NCBI GenBank assembly: GCA_001247695.2 | Contig: LGRX02027935.1 | Span: 1 to 64,000, forward strand | DNA length: 64,000 bases | Source: Cymbomonas tetramitiformis | Lineage: Eukaryota > Chlorophyta > Pyramimonadophyceae > Pyramimonadales > Pyramimonadaceae | Direction of reading: 5' to 3' | Part shown: positions 23,494 to 34,200 of the stretch, one piece after another | Numbering within the stretch: position 1 is the stretch's first letter | Layout: every line of letters begins with the position of its first letter | Made by a program: the position numbers and the translations under genes | The notes under the pieces: model-generated | Told to the model about the DNA's origin: nothing | Databases searched by the model: none | What the model saw: the letters and a program-made list of their open reading frames with translations, nothing else

Positions 23494-23940
23494 TTGAGCA
23501 CACTGAACAGCACGAGGCCCGACAGAAGCCAGCCCACCATCATCCCAGCGGATGTGAGAAGCATTCAGGAACAGGGCAGGCCGTGACAAGATACCACCGA
23601 CGCGCACACATCTCACACCAACTGCGATGCAGTATGGATAGATGCATGTATGTACTAGTCATTGCCACACATAAATTTTGTAAGATTTCGCAATTTTATG
23701 CAACCTCTGCATCTTGATCCCAGGGTGGTCTGGTGAACACACACTGAGCGGCACGAGGGCCGCTGACAAAAGCCAGCCCACCATCATCCCAGTGGATGTA
23801 GGAAGCATTCAGGAACAGGGCGGGGCTGTGCCAAGATACCACCGACACACACTGAACGGCATGAGATCGGCCAACAAAAGTCAGCCCACCATCATCGCAG
23901 TGGATGTGAGAAGCAAATCAAGAGCAGGGCGGGGCCGTGA
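23494..23940 (+). repeat. ~115-bp repeat unit, three diverged copies
   Basis: Copies near 23494, 23737 and 23848 share AGCCCACCATCATC, CAGTGGATGT-type and CAAGATACCAC strings. The last runs into the 837-bp duplication. Confidence 0.75.
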
Positions 23941-24188
23941 CAAGATACCACAAACGCATACATATTCCCAACCCAAATGTAAAGCAGCATGGAAAGATGG
24001 TACGATGTGACCGATCGTCGCCAAACAACTGTTGGTCTCTGAGTTACGGAGTGAGCGGACCCTGCTGGCATGCCCCCCATTGGCTCACGGTCGATGGATG
24101 GGACCCGTTGGTCCATGGTTATGCCATGAATGCAGTCACACCACACAGCATGGACACCCCATGTCAAAAAAAGGAAACATGCGGGCAC

Positions 24189-24827
24189 CTAAGTGCTCCC
24201 CACAAAAATCAAGGGAAAACACAGAAGGTGTACTTCACCACCTTCTGCCTCTCCTCGCGGCACGACAGACGAATCTACCGAGCTCTCCAAGAGGCAGTGC
24301 CCGCCAGAATGGCACCACAGGGATAACCGCCGCCCAAAACCCACTTCCACCCGGCGGCCGTCCCCGTTCACAGCGATGCACCAGTACCTCATATCAGGGT
24401 CAAAGAACACAAGTCCCCCGGCATGTGTAATAACCATGGGCACTGTACACGGAGAGGGAGCAAGCGTCAGACGAATCCAAGACACTCCCAAAAAGCGAGC
24501 CGTAGACGAATCCCCGACGCCCTCAAAGAGGCAGCACCCATCAGAAGGGTACCACAGGGACAGCCACATCCCATCATCCAAATCATTCCAGTGGCCGTCC
24601 CCGTTAACAACGAGATGCCAGTACCCCATAAAGTGGGTGTCGATCACCAGTCCCCCGGCAGGTGAAAAAGCCCCAAGGCACTGGACAGAGAAAGAGCCAG
24701 CCGCAGACGAATCCCCGACGCCCTCAAAGAGGCAGTACCCGCCAGAAGAACCACCGACACACACACACACACCGTGACAAGATACCACAAACTCATACAT
24801 ATTCCCAACCCAAATGCAAAGCAGCAT
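24189..24827 (-). CDS. Tryptophan-rich repeat domain ORF, copy 1
   Basis: Minus-strand frame of 212 codons with a repeat of about 70 residues. Each unit holds GGLV, then YWHLVVNGDGHWNDLDDGMW, LSLWYPSDGYCLFEGVGDSS and a variable linker. Two full units and one diverged unit (YWCIAVNGDGRRVEV) are present. The regular Trp/Tyr/Gly pattern suggests a beta-sheet repeat; I do not recognise the family. The frame has no clear start or splice sites that I could confirm. It could be an exon of a repeat protein or a coding-like remnant. Confidence 0.4.
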   Translation of the reverse strand: MLLCIWVGNMYEFVVSCHGVCVCVGGSSGGYCLFEGVGDSSAAGSFSVQCLGAFSPAGGLVIDTHFMGYWHLVVNGDGHWNDLDDGMWLSLWYPSDGCCLFEGVGDSSTARFLGVSWIRLTLAPSPCTVPMVITHAGGLVFFDPDMRYWCIAVNGDGRRVEVGFGRRLSLWCHSGGHCLLESSVDSSVVPRGEAEGGEVHLLCFPLIFVGST

Positions 24828-25071
24828 GGAAAGATGATACGATGTGACCGATCATCGCCAAGCAACTGCTGGTATCTGGGTTACGGAGTGAGCGGACCCT
24901 GCTGGCATGCCCCCCATTGGCTCACGGTCGATGGATGGGACCCGTTGGTCCATGGTTATGCCATGAATGCAGTCACACCACACAGCATGGACACCCCATG
25001 TCAAAAAAAGGAAACATGCGGGCACCTAAGTGCTCCCCACAAAAATCAAGGGAAAACACAGAAGGTGTACT

Positions 25072-25584
25072 TCACAACCTTCTGCCTCTCCTCGCAGCAA
25101 AGGTAGACAAATCCACCGAGCTCTCCAAGAGGCAGTGCCCGCCAGAATGGCACCACAGGGATAACCGCCTCCCAAAACCCACTTCCACCCGGCGGCCGTC
25201 CCCGTTCACAGCGATGCACCAGTACCTCATATCAGGGTCAAAGAACACAAGTCCCCCGGCGTGTGTATAACCATGGGCACTGTACACGGAGAGGGAGCAA
25301 GCGTCAGACGAATCCCCGACGCCCTCAAAGAGGCAGTACCCGTCAGAAGGGTACCACAGGGACAGCCACATCCCATCATCCAAATCACTCCAGTGGCCGT
25401 CCCCGCTAACAACGAGATGCCAGTACCCCATAACGTGGCTGTTGATCACCAGTCCCCTGGCAGGTGAAAAAGCCCCAAGGCACTGGACATAAATAGAGCA
25501 AGCCGAAGACGAATCCCCGACGCCCTCAAAGAGGCAGTACCCGTCAGAAGGGTACCACAGGGACAGCCACATCCCATCATCCAA
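25072..25584 (-). CDS. Tryptophan-rich repeat domain ORF, copy 2
   Basis: The counterpart of the 24189-24827 frame in the second 837-bp unit: 170 codons with the same YWHLVVSGDGHWSDLDDGMW and LWYPSDGYCLFEGVGDSS blocks, again followed by the diverged YWCIAVNGDGRRVEV unit. The open frame is kept in both copies despite sequence changes, which mildly supports coding use. A third partial unit begins at its upstream end. The function is unknown. Confidence 0.4.
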   Translation of the reverse strand: MDDGMWLSLWYPSDGYCLFEGVGDSSSACSIYVQCLGAFSPARGLVINSHVMGYWHLVVSGDGHWSDLDDGMWLSLWYPSDGYCLFEGVGDSSDACSLSVYSAHGYTHAGGLVFFDPDMRYWCIAVNGDGRRVEVGFGRRLSLWCHSGGHCLLESSVDLSTFAARRGRRL

Positions 25585-26514
25585 AGCACCCTAGTGGCTG
25601 TCCCCGTTAACAACGAGATGCCAGTACACCGACACACACACTCACACACCGGGTTGATGGCATGGGGGGAACTGATGAGGATGCCAGGGGAGATGTGGGG
25701 AGGTCCGCGGGTGGAGTTGACACACGCCGGGCCCCTCAGAGCCCGGGGGCCCATCCCGGCAGCGATGACCACTTACAACAGGTTGCACGGCAGCATACGG
25801 CATCTCATCAGCTTCCGTGTCCACCGGGCGAGGTTGCTGGCCGTGCCGGAACTAACAGTGAGCAGCTGTCGGGAAGGCGACGACCGGGTGGTGAACTATC
25901 GGCCACCGGGAGGGCTTGGGACACACAGGCAACTGTGGGGATGGGACCCCAAGTAGGAACAGTGCGGCACGACAGTTACAGCGCAAGTGTGGAGCGCATT
26001 GCTCAAGTTCGCGGCCACCTCGCAAGGCAATCAGCGCAAGGGCTCCAGTCACGGGGAGTTGGTGCTGGGGGTAGAGGGCTACAGGCGCAAGTCGGTGGCG
26101 GATGCGCAAGTTTGGATGAGGGCAACCCAGTTTATCATTCTCAGCCCCTTGGGACAGCGCTTGGGCATTCTGGCCGTGGCGTGGGTGGGCAAGCTCTCTT
26201 GAGATCAGGCTGTAGGGGGCAGCGGGGTGATGTGGGATGTGGGCTTGGTGGTGGAGGGTTGGCTCGATTGGCGGAGGTGAGCCGGCTCCAGAGACACAGC
26301 AGCAGTGCGCCGGCAGGACAGCCGCAGAGGGGCTCAGGTGGCCCAGTGAGGCTCAGGGAGCAGAGGGGTGGTCTTGCGCGTGGGCTTGGTGGTGGAGATA
26401 TGGCTCGCGCAGCTCGGGGGGCAGGGATGAACCGGCTTCAGGCACAAGGCGGCAGTGCGCTGGCGGTGCTGATGCAGAGGGGCTCGGGTGGCTCAGCGAG
26501 GCTTATGGAGTCCC

Positions 26515-26660
26515 ATTCTTCACTAGTGAGCTCCGGAGAATCCGGATGAGTGTCCCGAAGTGTGTGCTGAATCCTTTGATCCCCGGCGTGGGTACATAGT
26601 GCAGTCTTCTGTGGCTACGGGGCGCCAAAGGAGTCGCAAGGATAAGCATACACACACACC
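26515..26660. repeat. Dispersed ~150-bp repeat, copy 1
   Basis: Starts ATTCTTCACTAGTGAGCTCC, contains GTGTGCTGAATCCTTTGATC, GGGTACATAGTGCAG and ends GGATAAGCATACACACAC. Family members also lie at 27530, 50521 and 50713, with a fragment at 51696. Confidence 0.88.
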
Positions 26661-27529
26661 GAAATGGGGGGAACTGGTGAGGGTGACGGGGGAGATGTGG
26701 GGAGGTCCCCGGGTGGAGTTGACACACGCCGGGCCCCTCAGAGCCCGGGGGCCCATCCCGGCAGCGATGACCACTTACAACAGGTTGCTACGGCAGCATA
26801 CGGCATCTCATCAGCTTCCGTGCCCACCGGGCGAGGTTGCTGGCCGTGCCGGAACTAACAGTGAGCAGCTGTCGGGAAGGCGACGACCGGGTGGTGAACT
26901 ATCGGCCCCCGGGAGGGCTTGGGACACACAGGCAACTGTGGGGATGGGACCCCAAGTAGGAACAGTGCGGCACGACAGTTGTAGGGCAAGTGTGGAATGC
27001 ATTGCTCAAGTTCACGGCCACCTCGCAAGGCAATCAGCGCAAGGGCTCCAGTCACGGGGAGTTGGTGCTCGGGGTAGAGGGCTGCAGGCGCAAGTCGGTG
27101 GCGGGTGCGCAGGTCCGGGTGAGGGCAACCCAGTTTATCATTCTCAGCCCCTTGAGACAGCCCTTGGGCATTCTGGCCGTGGCATGGGTGGGCAAGCTCT
27201 CTTAAAACCAGGCTCTAGGGCGTGTAGGGGGCAGCGGGGTGGTGCGGGATGTGGGCTTGGTGGTGAAGAGATGGCTCGAGTGGCGGAGGTGAGCCGGCTT
27301 CAGAGACACAGCAGCAGTGCGCCGGCAGGGCAGTTGTAGAGGGGCTCAGGTGGCTCAGTGAGGCTCAGGGAGCAGAGTGGGGGGTCCTGAGCGTAGGCTT
27401 GGTGGTGGAGATATGGCTCGCGCAGCTCGGGGGGCAGGTATGAACCGACTTCAGGCACAAGGCAGCAGTGCGCCGGCGGTGCGGATGCAGAGGGGCTCGC
27501 GTGGCTCAGTGAGGCCCATTCGGGGGTCC

Positions 27530-27680
27530 CATTCTTCACTAGTGAGCTCCGGAGAATCCGGATGAGTGTCCCAAAGTGTGTGCTGAATCCTTTGATCCCC
27601 GGCGTGGGTACATAAAACAGCCGGTCTTCTGCGGCTACGGTGTGCCAAAAGAGTCGGTCCAAGAATAAGCACACACAATG
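27530..27680. repeat. Dispersed ~150-bp repeat, copy 2
   Basis: Same blocks and order as the copy at 26515. It lies at the end of the second 1.0-kb unit and ends in AATAAGCACACACA. Confidence 0.88.
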
Positions 27681-27783
27681 AAAGCTCGGATGACAAGCAG
27701 CAGGAGCACACAATTCACCCCCCATTGAGAATTGATGCAGTGTTACAAGAACAGTCAACCAACCAATGCCTTGACGGCACCGC

Positions 27784-28200
27784 TCAGCAGCGCAATCGCA
27801 CCGGGATGATGGACGGCCCAGGCCCAGGAAATGACGAGGAGACGGGGACAAGAATAACCTGCAGGGCATTGAGGACGTGGCGGGTGTTGGCCATGTCGTC
27901 CTCGAGGTGGTCTGCCATACCCTCGACATCCTCCAGTGCCGTCCCTATGTCCTGCAGCAACGACTGCACCTGCCGTCCCCGCGAGTGCGCTTGCCGCACC
28001 GCATGTCGCCGGGCCACTGCCGCCACCTTCTTGCTCGCCTCCCGCTCCCGCTCCGCCAACTTTGCCTCCCGTTCTTGAGGTAGCTGCGCTCCAAACACCA
28101 ACCTCTCAGCCCCCAGATCTACGGCCTTGCACCTGTCTGGGGGATCCCACGAACGGCTTAGAATGCTCGAGGATGAAATGACATCTTCGGTCAAGCTGAC
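27784..28200 (-). CDS. Large gene, C-terminal coiled-coil exon
   Basis: Encodes LTEDVISSSSILSRSWDPPD, then a charged helix (EREAKLAEREREASKKVAAV), then GRQVQSLLQDIGTALEDVEG and MADHLEDDMANTRHVLNALQ before a stop at 27784. The open frame upstream of about 28200 is less convincing. The heptad pattern suggests an oligomerising C-terminus. Confidence 0.55.
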   Translation of the reverse strand, partial: VSLTEDVISSSSILSRSWDPPDRCKAVDLGAERLVFGAQLPQEREAKLAEREREASKKVAAVARRHAVRQAHSRGRQVQSLLQDIGTALEDVEGMADHLEDDMANTRHVLNALQVILVPVSSSFPGPGPSIIPVRLRC

Positions 28201-31200
28201 AGATGGCATCATGCCTGTGCGTGTGCATAGGCTGCGGTGGCTGGGGATTCTTTGGACAATCGTGCAGCAGCAGGTGAGCATCTCGAAGCGGACTTGCTGA
28301 ATTGCATGGTTCTGCTCACCGAACGAAATTGGGACCCTCATGTCCACATCAGCAGTGATGCACCATGTGAGCTGACTGGCTCCTGTCCGCAGCGGAGGTG
28401 CCCGCAGACCCTCGGGGCCGAAGGGGCCACGGGCCTCGCGCCCGCACTCGCATGCAGAGCAGGGCTTACCGCTGTGCTCATTGACAAATGGAATCTACCC
28501 AACCCGGGGGCCTTTTTGTGCTCACTCGCACGGCGTGCGGACCTTGATGCTCTGGGAGTGCGCCGCGGCCAGGGACTCCAGCAGCTGCTCACTGCGCCCG
28601 AGCACATCCGGCGACGGCAGCAGCTCCAGGACACGCCCGGAGCTTCCGGAATCCGCAGTTGCCCCTGCCTCCCGCGAGGGGGAGGTGAAGGCGGGCTCGT
28701 CCAGCACCTCCGCCTCCCCCACCACGGAGCATCCCCTGTTGGCGGCAGCAAGGTCAAGGTCTTCAGGGGTGATGTTCACAACGTGGAGGAAGTCCCGCGG
28801 AGCCCCCCCCCGTGCCTCCCCGGGAATGGGGAGCAGGGCTTCCATCTCCCAGGGCTGCCCGCGAGGGGGGTCCTCCTGCAGCCCCTCGCCTTCCCACCTA
28901 AGCAAACTGGAGACTGCAGCAGCAGACGCTGCGGCACGCTCCGCCTCCAGGGGGTTGCGCCAGGGAGGGCACGGCCCGCCCATCAGAGCATCTTCCAAGG
29001 TGGTGCCCTGTGTGGCCGTGGCGCTGCCGTCCTCGCCAGGCTGCAGCGCTCCAGTTCGACCGAGCGCAGTATCTACACGGCGCTGCAGACGGCGCGACCT
29101 GAGCTCCTTCTGGGCAAGGCGGCGGCGCACGTGCGCCTGGATCAGCACCACCGCGGCCGGCTCCTTCGCGCTGCGGAGCGCTTCGAGCCGCCCCCGCTCC
29201 CTCGCCGCCTCCGCCTCGCGCGCTTCCGTCCGCGCAACCTCCATTCGCGCCTCGGTCTCCTTCATCTCCTCCCGCACCCGTTGCCGCATCGCCGCCTCCT
29301 CGAAGCGCAGCCGCGAGAGCTCCTCCTCGCGCTTTGAACTGAGCCGCTCCTGCGGATGCGCCCCAAACCCCGAACTCCACTCAGGCAACCGCCTCCCTCA
29401 CCTGGGCCAGCACCACTCCTCCACTCAGGCAACCGCCTCCCTCACCTGGGCCAGCACCACTCCTCCACTCAGGCAACCGCCTCCCTCACCTGGGCCAGCA
29501 CCACTCCTCGACCCGTTTTACCGCCCACCGAATCGGATCACTACCACACGCTTGAGAGATATATAGAGCTTCGTAGTCCACACCGACGTTTGTTGATTCG
29601 CACAGTCAATAGGGAATGCCGACAGGAAGCGGAAAGCATGCTGCTCAATCGCAGTGCTTCAGCCTGAAGTCACTAAGCGCTGGCCACCAGTGCTCCCCCA
29701 GAGCGCCCAGAGCGCCCAGAGCGACAGCGCGACAACGATACCCACGAGGTGATCGGCTCTCCCTACTGCATCCGCTTTTGCCAAAAAGCACATTTCAAGG
29801 TATTGCTTACGCTTAGTCGACGTTACACAAAAGTTCCAAAAATATTTTTAGTTGATAAATAGGTCGCCTGAAGCAATCTAATCATACTGCGCACTTCATG
29901 GATCAAAACGACCGCGGCGTTCAAAAGTTATGGTCGATACCGCTCAGTAACCTCTCATACTTAACCATACCTAAGCGCATACTTAAATCACATATATCTC
30001 GCGATCTAGCAAATTCGAACTGTTGTGTAATGTTGACCAAGCGTAAGCAATAATTTGATTTAAACCCTGAAGCTGTCGCGCCCTCGTGCAGCTCATCCCC
30101 CCACCCCCGGGTGAGCAGCGCCTCCGGTCATCGGGTCGTGGGGCTGAGGGCTTGCACACCGAGCCACAGCTCCTCGCACCCCAAACGCTGTGCCGTGGTT
30201 TGGCTTTTCGGGGCGAGCAGGGGAAGGGGGGCAGACCTGATGCAGTTGCTCCTCGCACCCCAAACGCTGTGCCGTGGTTTGGCTTTTTCGGGCGAGCAGG
30301 GAAGGGGGCGGACCCGATTAGACCACTGTGCCGTGGTTTGCTTTTCGGGCGAACGGGGAAGGGGGCAGACCTGATGCAGTTGCTCCGCGCACCCCAAACG
30401 CTGTGCCGTGGCTTGGCTTTTCGGGGCGAGCAGGAAGGGCAATTGATGGTGCTCTCGGCTGTGCCGTGGTTTGGCTGAGGTGACAGGGAAGGGGGCAGAC
30501 CTGATGCAGTTGCTCCTCGCCCCAAACGCTGTGCCGTGGTTTGGCTTCGGGCGAGCAGGGGAAGGGGGCAGACCTGATGCAGTTGCTCCTCGCACCCCAA
30601 ACGCTGTGCCGTGGTTTGGCTTTTCGGGGCGAGCAGGGGAAGGGGGGCAGACCTGATGCAGTTGCTCCTCGCACCCCAAACGCTGTGCCGTGGTTTGGCT
30701 TTTCGGGGCGAGCAGGGGAAGGGGGGCAGACCTGATGCAGTTGCTCCTCGCGCTCCCAAACAAGCCGTCGCTGCACCTCCTCCTCCGCCAGCTTGGCGCG
30801 CCACTGCTCCTCCTGAGCCTCCCACCGCGCGCGCAGTGCGCTCTCCTCCTCCTCGCGCCGCTGCACTCGGTGTGCCTCCTCCTGCTCACGCCGCACCTGC
30901 CAGGCGCTCTCCTCCTCCTGCCGCCGCGCATCCCACTCGCCCTCTTGTCGGGCCAGCCACTCCCGATGCCGCACGGCCTCTGCTTCCTCCTCCGCCTTCA
31001 GCTGCCGTCGTCGCTGTAGCAGCAGGCGCTCCTCCCGGGCGGCCCGGTACCACCCCTGAATACGCATCGCCGCTCCCTCCCGCGCTGCCTGAGACTCCTT
31101 CCACCGCAGCCCCGCGAGGGAGGCCTCCTGCAGGAGCGCCACTTTGCTTGGAGTCAGGCTCCTGGGCTGCTGCGCCCCTGGCCTGTCCGCGTAATCCTGC

Positions 31201-34200
31201 AGCACGCGCTCCACGTCCCCGAGCTCGAGGCACGCCGCACCACCAGCCCCGTCAGAGCCAGAGAACGCGCCCCGCCGGAACAGCTGAGCCAGGAGGAAGC
31301 GCAGCTCGCGAGCTCTTGCCACCGGGTTGGCCATCTTGGTGCGCAACTGCCACAGAAGCTCCGCGACGTGCACTCTGCCTCTTGCGTCCGTCCCAGCCAC
31401 ACACGGGAGCGCCCCCAGCACCCGCGACAGCCCCTCTGCCACGGCGGCGTGGGCGGGGGCGCGCACTGCCACGGCGGCGGCGTGGGTCTCGCGCACTACC
31501 CGTGCCCACTCCAGTAACGTCAGGCCCTGCTCCGCAGAGCTTGCCGCTTCCGCTCTGTTCTCTGGCATCGGCGTGTCCACCTGCAGTTGCGCCTCCACAT
31601 ACGCCAGGCCGGCCTCGGACACGCCTGGAGCCAGGCGCCGCACAAGCCCTGCCAGCTGGCGTCGGTTGAGTTCACTCCCGGCGTTCATCCCTTGCCCACC
31701 CTGCTCCACCAGATGGACCAGCTCTTCCCATCGCCCCTCCACCCACGACAGGAGCTCCAAGAAGGGGTCCTCCAGCTCGAGCCCTTCCCGTGGAGTCCCT
31801 AGGGCCGGATGTGACGCAGGGGGTGTCTGCACCTCCATCTCAGGGGGCATCGGCTCCACCGTCACCTCCATCTCGGGGGGCATTGGCTCCTCGAGCATGG
31901 CCGATCCAGCAGGTCTCAGCCTAGGACTTGCGGCCCTCTGCCTGGCCGGCGCCTCCACCGGCGCCGGCGAGGGCGCCCCCTCCGCGCGCAACCCCTTTGC
32001 CCCGCTCTGCGACTTCCTCCGTGCGGCGAGCTTTGCCATCATCATGTCTGCTCGCCGATACAATTTATCATCCGGCTCCCGGCTGAAGCCTTCCCCCTTC
32101 CCACCGTCCACCTCCACAGCGGCCGCCCCCGACTCGCCCACACCAGCTCGCCCCTTACTAGCCCCCCGGCACGTCCTGCTCTTCCTGCCCCCCTCGGCCC
32201 GGGCCCTGCTGCGCTTCGAGCATTTTGCGCATCGCCTGCATCTCCTCCAGCAGCGCCGCCACGTCCTCTCGCTCCATCTCCGGCAGCGGCAGCCGGGCCG
32301 CAGGAGGAGAGACGGGTAAAGGCCCTGTCGCTGCGTCCTTGGGCTCTGAGGCTACTGCCCCGGCCTTCATTGCAGCTGCAGTGCCTGGCGCCAGTAGCTG
32401 GGGGCTGTTCACAGGGTCCCCGGGAGGGTTTGCACGCAGCAACCGTACCGCGGGCGGCGCCTCAGCACCAGCAGCCGACAGCGCCTTCTCCTCCGGAAGA
32501 CGCAGCCGGTAGCCGCCTGCGTGCCCGTTCTGTGGCAGTCCCTCCTCCTTGGATATCGCAGCCGCCGCCGCTTCGCTATCGCACCGGTCTGGAGGGACCC
32601 TGGGCCCTGGTGGTGGCCTGGGGTCCCCGTCAATCGCCGCCGCTCTCGCTTTGGAGGGGTCCAGAAGCCTCACTCCTTCCACTGTAGGGCCGCCACCTCC
32701 CCGCTGCAGCAGCCGCACCTTGGACTCTTCCGCCGCCGCGCCTGCGCTCGCCGCAGTCCCACTTTCACCTTCCTCACGCAAAGCCGGTCCAGCCTCGAGG
32801 CCGCCTCTGATTGGTCCAGCCTCGAGGCCGCCTCTGATTGCCGCTTCAGAGGGCTCCGCGGCCGCGTCGAGGCGCAACCGCCTTCGGGGCGCGCTCGTGG
32901 ACGGGCCCCTGTCCTTGTGGGCTGCAGCTTGGTCACAGTCCTCCTTTGTGCCTTGTGCTTGTGGCCGTCTCTCTGTGATTTCCATTGTAAATGGTGGCTC
33001 CAGCTTGCCCTCGGATGCCTGCCGCAGCGCCGGCGCCGCTACCGCTTCCTCGTGGTGCTCGTCCCGGATGCCCACTGCCGGGGCGCCCGTTTGGTCCCCA
33101 GTGCCAGGGCGCTGCAGCAGCCGCAGCTCAGGAACTGCGACGAGTGCCGTGGTGGGTGGGTGCGCGCCGCGGGGGCGGTGGCGTGCCCCTGTGTGGATCC
33201 CCGGCGGCGGCATGCCGAGTGTGCTCGTGCTGGCAAAGGTGCCTGAGCTGGCGCGGCTGGTGTTGGTGTCGGTGTCGCTTGCGACTCGGTACAGCTCTGC
33301 TGGGAAAAAGTCATTGGCGTCCTCCAGGGCCGCCGCCTTGCGGGCATGGTGCGCGCGGGAGGGCCGCAAGGGCCACCGCGGTGCCCCCTCCGAGTCCCTT
33401 TCTGAGGCCTCCCACTCGCTCCCCGAGCTCGAGGCTTGCCCATAGCTCCCGCCGATCGCCGCCTCGAGCTCCTGTGCACCACCCTCATCACTGTCAGTGC
33501 ACCTTTCACACCGGGAGGCCCCCTTCCACAATGCAATCCCTTCCCCCCCGCAAGAGCAAGGGTGCCCCCAGGCTGCCTCATCGCAGCCAAGCTGCTGTTG
33601 CCTGCTCGCATCGGGCGCTCAGGGGAAGTGCGCAAGCGCGCGGGCACCCAGGATAGGAAACACCGCGACTCTGCGAACCTCCCGGCCAGTGCCACACTGT
33701 GCACCAAGGACAGGTTACACACGCAGGCGCCTCTGCCGTTGATCGCTTTGTATCGGAAAGCGCGAAGCACAACGTGAGTCACCTGCACGTTGCGTTGCGC
33801 GCGCGTCCACTGCTCGACGAGGGCACGGGACTCCATCATCTCTGCCTCAGGCTCCTCCTCATCCTCCCACGCTTGCTGCCGCTTCCCAGTCTCCTTGGTC
33901 GCCGCGCTGTTGGATATATGAGGGTGCCGGGGAGCTCCCGATGTCCCACGCCCGAGCCGTCCCCGTGCCCCCGCTGCACGTCCAGACCCGGACTTCCCCC
34001 GGCTTGCTGCGAGGTGGGAGCCCCCCGCCAGGTGGTGGTGATGGTGTCGGCTGTGCGATGGCCCCTGCTGCAGCACGCTCCGAGGGGTGGTGTCCTCCTC
34101 CTCACTGACAGAGGAGCTGTGCGGCCGCCCGCCTCGTCTGGCTGTGTCCGGTCGTCGCCGCCCCTCCGCTGCATTGCCCCCCGCCCCCGCGCCCACCGCC

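Larger units (their letters stand above)
23941..25620. repeat. 837-bp tandem duplication, two units
   Basis: Units start CAAGATACCACAAAC at 23941 and 24778. The first 300 bp of the two units (through CACAGAAGGTGTACTTCAC) are nearly identical, indicating a recent event. On the minus strand each unit carries repeats of a tryptophan-rich domain. Confidence 0.9.
25660..27690. repeat. ~1.0-kb tandem duplication, two units
   Basis: GATGACCACTTACAACAGGTTGC occurs at about 25765 and 26766 and the order of all following blocks is the same in both units, each ending in the ~150-bp dispersed repeat. Within each unit a block of about 130 bp (near 26240-26370 and 26375-26500) is itself duplicated and diverged. 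Long plus-strand frames (295 and 259 codons) are glycine/arginine/glutamine-rich and overlap frames on the other strand; I do not call them genes. Confidence 0.88.

Noticed and set aside
25662..26549. 295-codon plus-strand ORF in the 1.0-kb duplication
   Set aside because: Gly/Arg/Gln-rich, overlapped by long frames on the other strand, and the second unit keeps only part of it. GC-rich repeats explain the open frame.
29983..30825. Minus-strand repeat protein ORFs over the 79-bp array
   Set aside because: Period and composition show these are translations of the intronic minisatellite, not a separate gene.
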